Assembly: GCF_048572895.1 (NCBI RefSeq) | Contig: NZ_CP183878.1 | Span: 186,001-250,000, forward strand | Length of the DNA stretch: 64,000 nt | Direction of reading: 5' to 3' | Source: Psychrobacillus sp048572895 | GTDB lineage: Bacteria; Bacillota; Bacilli; Bacillales_A; Planococcaceae | Shown: positions 24,992 through 34,273 of the stretch, piece by piece | How positions within the stretch are numbered: the stretch's first letter is position 1 | How the letters are laid out: each line of letters begins with the position of its first letter | The notes under the pieces: model-generated | Seen by the model: the letters and a program-made list of their open reading frames with translations, nothing else | The model's database searches: none | Told to the model about the DNA's origin: nothing | Position numbers and translations under genes: made by a program

Positions 24992-25135
24992 TTGGTGCAT
25001 GGTCGAAATGAGCTCTATGCTATTCGACAAATAAGGGCAAAATTATATAGTAAATCTAAAGAACTAGTTACGATTGGTAAGAATGATAAAAATGTACTGT
25101 CAATTTTGAAAGGAGTAGAAAAAAGTAAATTATAG
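24992..25135 (+). other. Possible short ORF or gene remnant, 47 codons
   Basis: From TTG 24992 a frame runs to TAG 25133, encoding a basic helical peptide (with ELYAIRQIRAKLYSKSKEL). There is no ribosome site. The composition looks protein-like (alternating charged and hydrophobic residues), unlike the surrounding AT-rich noise. It may be the tail of a decayed gene. I do not recognise it. Confidence 0.25.
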
Positions 25136-25634
25136 ATAAAAGACATTGAAGATATTGGTTTAAGGGGAATTTTTAAAAAGTTTATATAGTTAATAAGGAT
25201 TACTTTAAATTTCGGAGAAAATTTTTGGTTAATTTAATTTTTCTACAAGTGGGTAGAATTAATTATTTATTTAAAAAGTACAAAAAATATAAATAAATAA
25301 ACAAAAAGTTATTAATTTTATAATTTATAGTGGTGCCAACGATTCTGTAGGTTATTTTTTCGATATATGGCTTTGTAAATAGCGACTATTAACCTATTAA
25401 AAAAATATCAAAAATAGTTGATTTATATTAATTTTGAAAATTCGGATAATTGTCGACAGAGTTCGACAGAAATTAGTTTTGTATACCTTTATTGTTGTAG
25501 TTACACCAAGAGAGATTTAGATTGCCACCATTGATTCTATTTACCAAAATTTATTGGGAAGGAGGAGAAGGTGTTTTTTTATGGTCTTTTGTAAGTTCCA
25601 TTGGTAAACAAGTCTTAGTAAAATTCAGGGAGGA
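25136..25634. other. Long AT-rich upstream region of the bacillopeptidase gene
   Basis: No convincing gene. The region is very AT-rich, with features typical of a regulated promoter: AATTTTGAAAATT near 25431 (similar to a CodY box with one base missing) and a direct repeat TCGACAG (around 25455 and 25465). The GGAGGAG at 25561 precedes only 7-8-codon frames. Confidence 0.35.
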
Positions 25635-25640
25635 ATGAAG

Positions 25641-28600
25641 TTGAGGAAGAAAAAAAGTCAAACTAAAGTTCTAAGTGTCGTAGCTAGCGTACTTATGACA
25701 TTTTCACTTGTTGCACCAAACGTTGTTAGTGCGGAAACGGCAAGCAAACTTCACCAATCGTTCAGGAATTCAAGTTCTAATTCTCTTTCTGCTAAGGACA
25801 AGCTAAATAGTCGATTATTGGAAAGCTTTAAAAGTGATGATAAAGTTACGTTTCTTATAAAATTCAAGGAAAAATCAGATTCCTTACAAGTAGCTGAAGA
25901 AGCTAGGAAAAAGGCTGAAAAGGCAAATTTGTCTTCTCATAATACTAAGCTTATTCAGAGATCTGCAGTTGTATCAGAACTGAAGTCTACTTCCATGGAG
26001 TCTCAGCAAACCGTTGCAGATTTTCTAGAGCAAGAAGTTGCGAAAGGGAATGCGAGGGATGTTGAATCGTACTATATAGTTAATGGAATGTCTGTTACGG
26101 CAACTCAGGAGATTGCTGAAAAGTTGGCTACATTCCCAGAGGTAGAGAAAATCTTACCAAATGAAAACCGTCAATTATTTACTACCAAAACAGAAAATGC
26201 AGTCGTGCCAAAAGCAGAAACTGCAAATGTTGAATGGAATGTGGAACGTGTTAAAGCTCCAGAAGTATGGGATATGGGCATTGACGGTGCCGGTACTGTA
26301 GTAGCAAGTATTGATACAGGTGTCCAATGGGACCATCCAGCATTAAAGGAAAAATACCGTGGCTATAATAAGGCCAGTGGAGCAGTTTCTCATGATTATA
26401 ACTGGTTTGATGCAACAGCAGGACGTGCTACACCATATGATGACCAAGGACATGGAACACATGTAACGGGAACAATGGTTGGTAGTGAGCCTAATGGTGC
26501 GAATCAGATTGGAGTGGCTCCAGGAGCAAAATATATTGCTGTTAAAGCATTTACTGCAAGTGGTGGATCAGATACTGATTTACTCGAAGCAGCTGAATGG
26601 ATTTTAGCTCCAACAGATGCAGAAGGCAATACACGAGTGGATATGGCTCCAGATGTAGTGAATAACTCATGGGGTGGCGGAGCAGGACTTGATGAATGGT
26701 ACCGTGATGTGGTGATTAACTGGCGTGCAGCAGAAATCTTCCCAGAGTTTTCCGCGGGAAATACTACGCTTACTAATCCTGGTGGAGCAGGATCTGTAGC
26801 AGCACCTGCTAACTATCCAGAATCTTTTGCAACAGGAGCAACGGATATTAATAATTCTGTAGCGAGCTTCTCGTTACGTGGACCTTCTCCGTATGCAGAA
26901 ACTAAGCCTGATATTTCTGCACCTGGTGTAAATATTCGTTCGTCTGTCCCTGGTGGAATTTATGAAGGTGGATGGAATGGTACATCCATGGCAGGTCCTG
27001 CAGTAGCAGGTGTAGCAGCATTACTTAGACAAGTGGATGCTAACATAACAGTGGATGAAATGGAAGAGATTTTGCTTAATACAGCGAATCCATTAACAGA
27101 CTCGGTGTATACAACAGTTCCGAACCATGGATATGGCTATGGGTTAGTAGATGCATATGAAGCAGTTGGGTCTATTATGACAGGTCTCGGAACACTAAAA
27201 GGACAAGTTTCACAGCAAGGTGATGATATAGAGGCTCCGTTATTTGAACATATTGCTCCAAGTGAGACATATGAAGGATTGGATTTACCTCTAACTATCT
27301 CGGTTACTGATAATATCAGTGTTTCATCAGTAATTCTTAACTATAAAGATACGGATGGTTCGTGGCAATCGATTGAAGCTGGCCGCACATCTGGAGATTA
27401 CAAAGATGGTGAATTCACAGTAGTGATTCCAGGAGATTTTATTACTGGGGAAACCTTTACGTACAAATGGACGATTAATGATTTTGGAAACAATGAAGTA
27501 GTTAGTGAAGAATATGTAATTCAAGTGAATCCAGGTATATCTGTGGGTTATTCAGAAGACTTTGAAGCAACTCCAGTTGGTTGGACTTCTTTTGGAGAGA
27601 AAAATAGCTGGGAATGGGGTATCCCGACAGTAGGTCCTGAACGTGCAGCATCAGGAGAAAAAGTGTATGCAACTAATTTAGATGGAACGTATGAAAGTTC
27701 TATGAATGCGACGCTTGTTATGCCTCCAGTAGACTTGCCAGAAGGAAATTCATACATCCAATTCAAGCAGTGGCACGAGTTCGAACAGTCTTCTTCAGGA
27801 AGAGCGTGGGATTATGGTCATGTATTTATCTCTACCGATCAAGTCGAATGGACTCAGCTTTTAATGGTTCAAGGCACATCTGACGGTTGGATGGATGCAG
27901 AGGTTGACTTATCCGCATATGCAGGGCAGCGTGTATACATTGGATTTAACGCTTTTTCAGATGGAAGTGTTGTGAAAAATGGCTGGTATTTAGATGATGT
28001 TGTTTTAGCGGATATTTCCCAAACTGGAAAAGTATCTAAAGGCAATAAAGTAAACAAAGGCAATAACGGCAATAAAGCAGGAAATAATGGAAATAAAGCA
28101 AATAAAGATAATAACAAGGAAACAGATAAAAAATCATTAAAAGAAGCAATTGATCCTAAAAAAATTAGACCAATTATGCCAGTAAAGGAAGCGCCTCCGG
28201 TAGTAGATACAATTGTTAATCCAACACTATTACCATTAGGTGCTCAAGTAAGTGTCTTAGAATCTGGTCGCTCGGTTTATTCAAACCCGGCAGATGGTAC
28301 GTATTCACTTACACATGGTGCAGGAACATTTACAGCCAAAGCAGAAGCTTACGGATTTGAGTCCGAAGAAAAGTCTGTAACGATTGAAGCAGATGGTACT
28401 ACAACTGCTAACTTCACGTTGATAGAAATGGAAGAAAATACGGTAAGTGGTGTAATCACGGACCAATCGACTGGAGAGGGAATTGAGGGAGCAACAGTTA
28501 TTCTTGTCGAAGATGCAAATGTAACGCCTGTAGTAACAGATGTATCTGGTAATTACACTTTAACGGCATACGAGGGAGACTATACGCTTAAAGTAATTGC

Positions 28601-30086
28601 TCGAGGCTACCATAGCCAAGAAGTATCAATTACAATTAGTGCAGAAGTGATTACACAAAATATTGCATTAGAACCCTTCTACACATATCCGGGTGGAGAA
28701 ATTGGATATGATGATGGAACAGCAGAAAATGCACGTGCATTCAATGCTGAGGGAAATGCGTGGGCGGTAAAAATGTCCCTTCCTGAAGGCAAAGAAAATG
28801 GAATTGTAGCAGATGGAGTTTTCCGTTTCTGGGATACAGAATGGCCAAGTCCAGGTGGCACGGCGTTTGCAGTTGAAGTTTGGGATGCGAGGGGAGCAGA
28901 TGGTACACCCGGTAAAAAACTTGCAGGTCCTATTGATGCAACAGCCCTTCGTAATGGTGAATGGACGGTAGTTGATCTCACGGAACACAATATTACAGTG
29001 AATGGCGACTTTTATATGGTATATCGTCAAACTGTAGCAAACCCGAATTCACCTGGCCTTGCAACAGATGAAAACGGAGTAAACGCAAAAAGAAGTTATC
29101 AAGGTGTTTCTGGAGCATGGTCACCTTCTCCAGCAGAAGAAGGAAATTATATGATTCGTGCTCGTGTTAGCTATGAAGTAGTTGGTCCAGTAATTACTTC
29201 ACCAGAAGCTGGCTTAGTAACAAATGAACCGCAGTTTACAGTAGAAGGAACTGCTTCACCGACAACTACAATTGAGTTACAACAAAATGGAGAAGAAGCT
29301 GGCTCAGCAGTTGTTGAAGAGGATGGTAAATTCGCTATTGAAACTGAATTGACAGAAGGCTCCAATGAGTTTATAGCGGTATCTGTATTAAAAGATCGAG
29401 TAACGGGTCAATCTCAGCCTGTCACAGTTATACTGGATACAGCAAAACCAGTACTAACAATTGATAGCCCGATAAATGGAGGAAAAACAAATCGTGAAAC
29501 TGTAACTGTTCAAGGTACTATTGCTGATGAAAATTTAGACTATGTTCGTGTGAATGGTCAAGCTGCAACAGTATCTAACGGTAAATACTCTAAACGAATT
29601 CTTCTAGATGAAGGACTCAACGAAATCATAGTAGAGGCGAGTGATAAGGCAGGTAATAGTGAGTCGAAAACAGTCACTGTTACAGCGGATTACAATGCAC
29701 CTGAAATTTCAAATCTGAAGCCGGCAAGTGATCTATATTTGGCAACAGGAAGAAGCGTTAAAATTGAATTTGATAGCGATCCAGGTTTAAAACCTTCGTT
29801 TGTTATTCATATGCCATTAACCAATCTAGGTCTGTTGAACAATGCAACTGAGCTACCTATGATGGAAGTGGGCGATGGACATTATGTTGGTTATTGGACA
29901 GTGCCTGCTGATACTGTTGCAAATGGAGCAGTTATCGAAGTAAAAGTAGTCGATGAATTTGCGAATGAAACACGTCAAAAGGCTATGGGTAAATTATTTG
30001 TCAATATTCCTGCACCAACGGAACAGTCAAAAGAAGAGAAGACTGAAGTAAAAGAAGAAACACCAGTTATGGAATTAGCAAAATAA
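25641..30086 (+). CDS. Secreted bacillopeptidase F-like subtilase (S8), about 1480 aa
   Basis: The order is: a basic, hydrophobic signal peptide ending near NVVSA-ET; an I9-type propeptide (about 60-180); and an S8 catalytic domain with Asp ~225 (ASIDTGVQW), His ~271 (GHGTHVTG) and Ser ~449 (GTSMAGPAVAG). Next come a jelly-roll/MAM-like domain (EDFEATPVGW to NGWYLDDVVL, about 635-790), a Lys/Asn/Gly-rich linker (about 795-840), carboxypeptidase-regulatory-like beta domains and Ig-like Big domains to the end. This is the Bpr layout, and length is close to B. subtilis Bpr (about 1430). GGGAGG (25628-25633) is 7 bp before TTG 25641 but only 1 bp before the in-frame ATG 25635, so I prefer TTG. 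No LPXTG or S-layer anchor is seen. Probably a stationary-phase scavenging protease. Confidence 0.88.
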   Translation: MRKKKSQTKVLSVVASVLMTFSLVAPNVVSAETASKLHQSFRNSSSNSLSAKDKLNSRLLESFKSDDKVTFLIKFKEKSDSLQVAEEARKKAEKANLSSHNTKLIQRSAVVSELKSTSMESQQTVADFLEQEVAKGNARDVESYYIVNGMSVTATQEIAEKLATFPEVEKILPNENRQLFTTKTENAVVPKAETANVEWNVERVKAPEVWDMGIDGAGTVVASIDTGVQWDHPALKEKYRGYNKASGAVSHDYNWFDATAGRATPYDDQGHGTHVTGTMVGSEPNGANQIGVAPGAKYIAVKAFTASGGSDTDLLEAAEWILAPTDAEGNTRVDMAPDVVNNSWGGGAGLDEWYRDVVINWRAAEIFPEFSAGNTTLTNPGGAGSVAAPANYPESFATGATDINNSVASFSLRGPSPYAETKPDISAPGVNIRSSVPGGIYEGGWNGTSMAGPAVAGVAALLRQVDANITVDEMEEILLNTANPLTDSVYTTVPNHGYGYGLVDAYEAVGSIMTGLGTLKGQVSQQGDDIEAPLFEHIAPSETYEGLDLPLTISVTDNISVSSVILNYKDTDGSWQSIEAGRTSGDYKDGEFTVVIPGDFITGETFTYKWTINDFGNNEVVSEEYVIQVNPGISVGYSEDFEATPVGWTSFGEKNSWEWGIPTVGPERAASGEKVYATNLDGTYESSMNATLVMPPVDLPEGNSYIQFKQWHEFEQSSSGRAWDYGHVFISTDQVEWTQLLMVQGTSDGWMDAEVDLSAYAGQRVYIGFNAFSDGSVVKNGWYLDDVVLADISQTGKVSKGNKVNKGNNGNKAGNNGNKANKDNNKETDKKSLKEAIDPKKIRPIMPVKEAPPVVDTIVNPTLLPLGAQVSVLESGRSVYSNPADGTYSLTHGAGTFTAKAEAYGFESEEKSVTIEADGTTTANFTLIEMEENTVSGVITDQSTGEGIEGATVILVEDANVTPVVTDVSGNYTLTAYEGDYTLKVIARGYHSQEVSITISAEVITQNIALEPFYTYPGGEIGYDDGTAENARAFNAEGNAWAVKMSLPEGKENGIVADGVFRFWDTEWPSPGGTAFAVEVWDARGADGTPGKKLAGPIDATALRNGEWTVVDLTEHNITVNGDFYMVYRQTVANPNSPGLATDENGVNAKRSYQGVSGAWSPSPAEEGNYMIRARVSYEVVGPVITSPEAGLVTNEPQFTVEGTASPTTTIELQQNGEEAGSAVVEEDGKFAIETELTEGSNEFIAVSVLKDRVTGQSQPVTVILDTAKPVLTIDSPINGGKTNRETVTVQGTIADENLDYVRVNGQAATVSNGKYSKRILLDEGLNEIIVEASDKAGNSESKTVTVTADYNAPEISNLKPASDLYLATGRSVKIEFDSDPGLKPSFVIHMPLTNLGLLNNATELPMMEVGDGHYVGYWTVPADTVANGAVIEVKVVDEFANETRQKAMGKLFVNIPAPTEQSKEEKTEVKEETPVMELAK

Positions 30087-30093
30087 GAATACA

Positions 30094-30137
30094 AAAAGAT
30101 GCCAAAGAGGAAAATATCCTCTTTGGCATCTTTTTTG
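30094..30137 (+). terminator. Rho-independent terminator after the protease gene
   Basis: A near-perfect stem of about 18 bp (30094-30111 with 30117-30134) ends in a T run. It is one of the strongest terminators in the window. Confidence 0.92.
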
Positions 30138-30197
30138 CATTCAGAAAAGAAATAGGATGATTTTTGAAGCATATGATGGTTTAAAAGGAGTGTAAAC

Positions 30198-31661
30198 TTG
30201 AATGATTATGTGAATGTGCTATTGAATTTTCTGCCTCCTACCGCATCCATCCTCGAATTATCTGAACTCCCTAATAACCCTGCGGTCCTATTGGCCGATA
30301 TCGATAACGATCAGATCAATGAATTAATCGGAGCATACAAATATAAAGACCAAAATTACTTAGTGATCTTAAAAAATGTCCAAGATCAGTGGCTACCTTT
30401 AATACACATAAAAGGAAGTGGATATGGAATTACAAGCCTAATGGCTGCGCCAATTACAACTAATTGGGTGAATACACTTATTGTCGGTTGGCAAATAGGT
30501 AGCGAATGGTCCAAGTTAGATTTATTGCAATGGGTGGATGGTGGAATTATACGATTACCTACTTCCAATATAGCTTATAGTAAATTGGAAGTAGAAGACA
30601 TGCCTGGTCTCTATGGTCCAGATGGTCAATATGAACTTGCAATTTGGGTTCATGATACAGGAGAAGCATACAAAGTAGATGTATATCGTTTCGAAGAAAA
30701 TAAGATAGTTTTAGCTAGTGATGTATATCCGTATTACTTTAAGAGAGTAGAGGATTATTATGAAAGACTACTACAATCCAATGATTTCTCTTATTATTGG
30801 TATTACTTAGCAGAAGCGCAAAAGAAGGCTGGGGATTTGGAACAGTTTATGATTTCTATTGATAAGGCTTTGGCTTTTAGTGAACCGTATCCTTCACTGG
30901 AGTTTTTGCTAAATATGAGGCAACAAGTGTTAGAGCGTATGCAAAATATGGACCATAACAATGACGAGATTATTGTGTATTCCAGAGGTGATTTGACTGG
31001 GAATGGATTTTTGGACACTGTTTACCTAACTGGAGAAAAGACGGAAGGGAGTCCATTTTGGCAGAACATCACTTTAAATGTTTTATATCAACATGAAAAT
31101 ACGTTAGAGAGAGTTTATTTGAAACAAAATGTCGGATATAATCCAACCATTTTTCTTGGTGACTTTACTGGAGACCAAGTAGATGACATTTTAGTTGTTA
31201 TAGATACCGGGGGAAGTGGGGGGACAATTTATGCATTTGTCTTTTCCTATGCTCATGGGAATATACAACAAGTATTTAACGTAGAAGAGTTCAATGAAAC
31301 CACTAAATATGAAGTCCATTATGAAAACTATTACCAAGTCAAAGTAATTAGCTCCAATCCAAATAAGCAGTATATATTAGATTTAACGTATAAAGGAAAA
31401 GAGTATTTATCGGAAATATATGATGACGACGGAATTCTAAAAGAACCAATAGAAGGTTGGGTTGACCCCGTTGGCGGGTTGTATCCTATTGACTTTGCTA
31501 GGGACGGTACCTACGAACTAATGGCTTTTCAAGAAATTGCAGGAAGATATCATGCTGATGGATTAGGGGATGTTCAAACGGTACTCAAATGGGATGGGCA
31601 GAAGTTTATATCTGATAGGCAAAATGTTTCCATCTATGGAAAGGATATTTCTTCGAATTAG
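30198..31661 (+). CDS. FG-GAP/VCBS-like repeat protein of unknown function
   Basis: The 487-residue protein carries several Ca-binding-type propeller loops: LADIDNDQINELIGA near residue 32, SRGDLTGNGFLDTVYL near 265 and LGDFTGDQVDDILVV near 320. A helical TPR-like segment lies between (about 180-250). No signal peptide or membrane helix is visible. TTG 30198 follows AAAAGGAGTG, and the nearby ATG is out of frame. It starts 112 bp after the protease, beyond a terminator, so it has its own promoter. Function unknown. A spore-associated or peripheral role would be a guess. Confidence 0.72.
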   Translation: MNDYVNVLLNFLPPTASILELSELPNNPAVLLADIDNDQINELIGAYKYKDQNYLVILKNVQDQWLPLIHIKGSGYGITSLMAAPITTNWVNTLIVGWQIGSEWSKLDLLQWVDGGIIRLPTSNIAYSKLEVEDMPGLYGPDGQYELAIWVHDTGEAYKVDVYRFEENKIVLASDVYPYYFKRVEDYYERLLQSNDFSYYWYYLAEAQKKAGDLEQFMISIDKALAFSEPYPSLEFLLNMRQQVLERMQNMDHNNDEIIVYSRGDLTGNGFLDTVYLTGEKTEGSPFWQNITLNVLYQHENTLERVYLKQNVGYNPTIFLGDFTGDQVDDILVVIDTGGSGGTIYAFVFSYAHGNIQQVFNVEEFNETTKYEVHYENYYQVKVISSNPNKQYILDLTYKGKEYLSEIYDDDGILKEPIEGWVDPVGGLYPIDFARDGTYELMAFQEIAGRYHADGLGDVQTVLKWDGQKFISDRQNVSIYGKDISSN

Positions 31662-31664
31662 TAA

Positions 31665-32065
31665 AAAGAATAAGAAAGTATAAAAAATGTCTTGTGAACA
31701 CTGGGTTCATGGTACTTCAAGGAATAATAAATACCGCTGATTTCCGTTTCTGGTGGAGACAAAGGAACGATGGCTAAGAACGCCACCTGAAATGAAAATC
31801 AATTATATGAGTAGTACTCCTCTATAAGATTTGGCAAAGTATTTCGCATTGATTATAAAATCAGCCAAATTTTATTTAAAGATGAAGCCATTTGTAAAAG
31901 TGAGGAATGAGAAGTGTTATTATTTCATGATGGATGAAGGAATTAGACTTTCTTTTTACTAGTGGAAATAAAGAGAAATAGTAAGTGTTTACCAAATAAA
32001 GAAGCGAAATAGCGAACGAAATTGCATCTTCGTGAGCTTACTCTATCAATTAGAAAGTATCTTAT
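31665..32065 (+). repeat. Composite intergenic repeat, copy 1 (short form)
   Basis: The stretch matches 55623-56115 block by block in the same order: AAAATGTC then GAACACTGGGTTCATG, AAGATTTGGCAAAG, AGTGGAAATAAAGA, GCGAACGAAATTG and CTTCGTGAGCTTACTC. The other copy carries an extra GC-rich core of about 150 bp. Here it is replaced by a short hairpin (GATTTC...GGTGG with CCACC...GAAAATC, 31739-31802). It has no coding potential. Confidence 0.7.
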
Positions 32066-32075
32066 CTCTAGTTGT

Positions 32076-32302
32076 CCAAAAACGCATTAACCTGTTTTTA
32101 AAAGTTATAGAAGGGTGAAGGACAGACAAATGCCCTAAAATTACCGAAAAAGGAGAGGCTGGTTGTGACGTCAGTCGCAACCAGCCTCTTTAAAAAATAT
32201 TCGGTAATAATATAGCAAAACGTCTGTCCAAAGCCCTTCGAAAACGATAGAAACAGGATTTGACCTTAGAGGACCGGGTATTTATGCCCGGTTTTTCTTG
32301 TT
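32076..32302 (+). repeat. Structured repeat element, copy A: five nested stems plus terminator hairpin
   Basis: Nested complementary pairs are: 32092-32098/32252-32258, 32111-32116/32235-32240, 32121-32128/32223-32230, 32141-32148/32202-32209, and a 16-bp apical stem 32155-32170/32175-32190 with a GTCA loop. A CCGGG...CCCGG hairpin plus T-run (32275-32299) follows. Copy B at 38759 keeps all five pairings with base changes on both sides. It could be a non-coding RNA, a long-hairpin terminator or a MITE-like element. It lies between the FG-GAP-like gene and padR. Confidence 0.7.
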
Positions 32303-32341
32303 TAGATTATTAAACATATACTTAACAATGTCAGAAAGTAA

Positions 32342-32385
32342 TTGCATGTTTATGTCACGACGTGATATAGTCGTGACGTGACATA
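32342..32385 (+). promoter_or_regulatory. padR promoter overlapped by nested palindromes
   Basis: TTGCAT (32342-32347) and TATAGT (32366-32371), 18 bp apart, form a likely promoter. TATGTCAC (32351-32358) pairs with GTGACATA (32378-32385). Inside, GTCACGAC (32354-32361) pairs with GTCGTGAC (32370-32377). PadR proteins typically bind ATGT-ACAT palindromes, so this is probably the autoregulatory operator. Confidence 0.65.
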
Positions 32386-32399
32386 GCGGAGGTGGGAAT

Positions 32400-32723
32400 T
32401 TGGAAAAATTACTAAAAAAATATATACCGATGACCGAAACTGCCTTTTATATACTACTTTCTTTAACAGAGCCAACCCACGGCTACGGCATTATTAAACG
32501 TGTGGAAGAATTAACAAACGGTAGATTAAAGCTAGGATCAGGCACGATTTATGGTACTTTAACTAAAATGCAAAATGATGGAATGATTATCGTATTTTCA
32601 GATGAAAAACGTAAAACCATTTACGAAATTACTAAGCTTGGCAAAAATGTGATGCAAGCTGAAATTATTCGATTAAAAGAATTATACACAAATGCCATAC
32701 GCTTGGAGGAGGAATTCAAATGA
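32400..32723 (+). CDS. PadR-family transcriptional regulator
   Basis: The 107-residue protein is a short PadR: the wHTH contains AFYILLSLTEPTHGYGIIKRV and LGSGTIYGTLTKMQNDGMI, followed by a single C-terminal dimerisation helix. It starts at TTG 32400 after GGAGGTGG. Its last codon overlaps the start of the next gene by four bases (ATGA), so the two are translationally coupled. A regulator paired with a DUF2812 membrane protein is a common Firmicute module, often answering membrane-active compounds. The ligand is unknown. Confidence 0.87.
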   Translation: MEKLLKKYIPMTETAFYILLSLTEPTHGYGIIKRVEELTNGRLKLGSGTIYGTLTKMQNDGMIIVFSDEKRKTIYEITKLGKNVMQAEIIRLKELYTNAIRLEEEFK

Positions 32724-33832
32724 AAAAAATGAGGTGGCTTTGGAGTTATCGAATTGATTCTACTGAAATATGGCTTGAAGATTTAATGGCAAAAGGTTTT
32801 CATTTAAAAAGTTTTAACCGTTTTACGAGGGTGTTTACATTTGAGCAAGGGGAATCGATAAAGAAAAAAGTACGTATTCATTATGGAGACAAAGCAATTG
32901 CTCCAAAACTTGTTTCTGCTGGTTGGGAAACTGTGGAAAATTCCGGTAAGTGGCAAGTACTCACAAATGAGAAGCAGCATATTTCTATTTTCCCTAGTAA
33001 GGATTCACTGTTTAAGCGCACTCGATTGCATGCTTATATGTATCTCTTAATCTCGACCTTCTACTTATCATCTTATTTATCATTTTTATTTATATTTGGT
33101 ATTATGCTAAATATTTTTAGTGAAACTTTTCAAATTGGCCCATTATTAGTACCTACAATTATTTATTCGCTACTAATCGCGTTAACAGTTTTTGTATTTA
33201 GGTCTTATCGTAAATTTGAAAAGCAATTACTCGGTACTAGCGTCATCAAAAAGTCTGGAACGAAGAAAATCCGTAGAATTCGTCCCGGTTGGATGTATGA
33301 GCCATTACGAACAACAATTTGGCTTGAGGAAATGGCAGAACGGGGCTATGAGCTTGAATCCGTTTTTGCAACAATTTTCACGTTTCGTCCAAAGGAAAAA
33401 AGTAATATTGCTTATGAGGTAGCATTTGAACCGAAAATTAATGCAAATTACTTTCAGCTTCACAAGGATTTTGGATGGGAGTTAAAATATACCTCCAATA
33501 TTACTTGGCTAAACTACACCATTTGGGGGATGCCTTATGAAGAGGGGGAAGAAAAGCCTGCATTTTCCTATGATGAGCTAGAAAGAAAAAAAGTCGCGAA
33601 AAAGGCTTTTTTCATGAACTGTGGTATATCTCTTTTCATTTTATTAATTTGTTCACAGTCAATATATATGAATATCGTCACAATTGATGGACCGTTTTTG
33701 GACTGGTCATACATGGGAGTAATTCGCGTATTGCTTATGGTAATGAGTGTATTTTGGATCTTTTTGTTTGTCCGTATCGTTATGGGCTATCGAAAAGAGT
33801 TGAAATTAATAAGTAGTGAAGAATTTAGATGA
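32720..33832 (+). CDS. DUF2812 membrane protein
   Basis: The 370-residue protein carries two DUF2812-type cytoplasmic modules: WLEDLMAKGFHLKS near residue 17 and WLEEMAERGYELES near 202. Each is followed by paired transmembrane helices (about 105-155 and 295-350), so it looks like an internal duplication. It is coupled to the PadR gene by a 4-bp overlap. Function unknown. By context it is the effector or co-sensor of that regulator. Confidence 0.82.
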   Translation: MKKMRWLWSYRIDSTEIWLEDLMAKGFHLKSFNRFTRVFTFEQGESIKKKVRIHYGDKAIAPKLVSAGWETVENSGKWQVLTNEKQHISIFPSKDSLFKRTRLHAYMYLLISTFYLSSYLSFLFIFGIMLNIFSETFQIGPLLVPTIIYSLLIALTVFVFRSYRKFEKQLLGTSVIKKSGTKKIRRIRPGWMYEPLRTTIWLEEMAERGYELESVFATIFTFRPKEKSNIAYEVAFEPKINANYFQLHKDFGWELKYTSNITWLNYTIWGMPYEEGEEKPAFSYDELERKKVAKKAFFMNCGISLFILLICSQSIYMNIVTIDGPFLDWSYMGVIRVLLMVMSVFWIFLFVRIVMGYRKELKLISSEEFR

Positions 33833-33889
33833 CTTTTTCCCCCTGAATAATAAATTATTCAATCGTGTTCACAAAAAAGACAATAATAA

Positions 33890-33920
33890 TTGACAAATTT
33901 GTGAACTTGGTGAATAATAT
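33890..33920 (+). promoter_or_regulatory. Promoter of the small membrane protein gene
   Basis: TTGACA at 33890-33895 with TAATAT at 33915-33920 (19-bp spacer, or ATAATA with 18). It overlaps an inverted pair GTTCACAAA/TTTGTGAAC (33867-33875 and 33897-33905), a possible operator. Confidence 0.5.
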
Positions 33921-33942
33921 ATGTATAAAGGGGTGTTACAAT

Positions 33943-34176
33943 ATGGAATCATACGTAAAAATGTTGCACGCTACCAAAATGGTCGGAGCTACTTTATTAA
34001 CAATAGGGATTGCTATTTTTTTATACGGAGCATTAATTAGTGAGTTAAGCACAGTTATAGGTATTGGAATAGGTGTAGTAATGGGAGCAGTATTTATATT
34101 CCTGATTGGAATGATATTAGTGGCTTCTGAAGAAATGATTTTAAACTCTAATAAATACAAAAAAGAGAGCGCTTAA
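33943..34176 (+). CDS. Small two-helix membrane protein
   Basis: From ATG 33943 (after AAAGGGGTG) the product has 77 residues with two hydrophobic helices (MVGATLLTIGIAIFLYGAL and IGIGIGVVMGAVFIFLIG) and a charged C-terminus. A longer frame begins at 33865 but has no ribosome site there. I do not recognise the family. It has its own promoter and terminator. Confidence 0.7.
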   Translation: MESYVKMLHATKMVGATLLTIGIAIFLYGALISELSTVIGIGIGVVMGAVFIFLIGMILVASEEMILNSNKYKKESA

Positions 34177-34194
34177 AATAAACGCTCTTTTTTA
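34164..34194 (+). terminator. Rho-independent terminator
   Basis: The AGAGCG/CGCTCT stem overlaps the end of the small membrane protein gene and is followed by six T. Confidence 0.8.
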
Positions 34195-34222
34195 TTTGTT
34201 ATAAATAGCTGTAAGATAAATG

Positions 34223-34265
34223 AAAGGAGGATCATGACTATTCTATAGTCATGATCCTCCTTTTT
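34223..34265. terminator. Bidirectional terminator at the end of qoxABCD
   Basis: AAAGGAGGATCATGACTA pairs with its complement ending at 34263, a stem of about 18 bp, with T on the plus side and A/T on the minus side. It separates the convergent small-protein gene and qoxD. Confidence 0.88.
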
Positions 34266-34273
34266 ATGTGCTT

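Noticed and set aside
25561..25600. Leader peptide gene before the protease
   Set aside because: GGAGGAG is followed only by frames of 7-8 codons without any recognisable attenuation structure.
31665..32302. Riboswitch or T-box leader for padR
   Set aside because: The structure ends in a terminator hairpin, but the padR promoter lies after it. Related copies are next to unrelated genes, so it is not a dedicated leader of padR.
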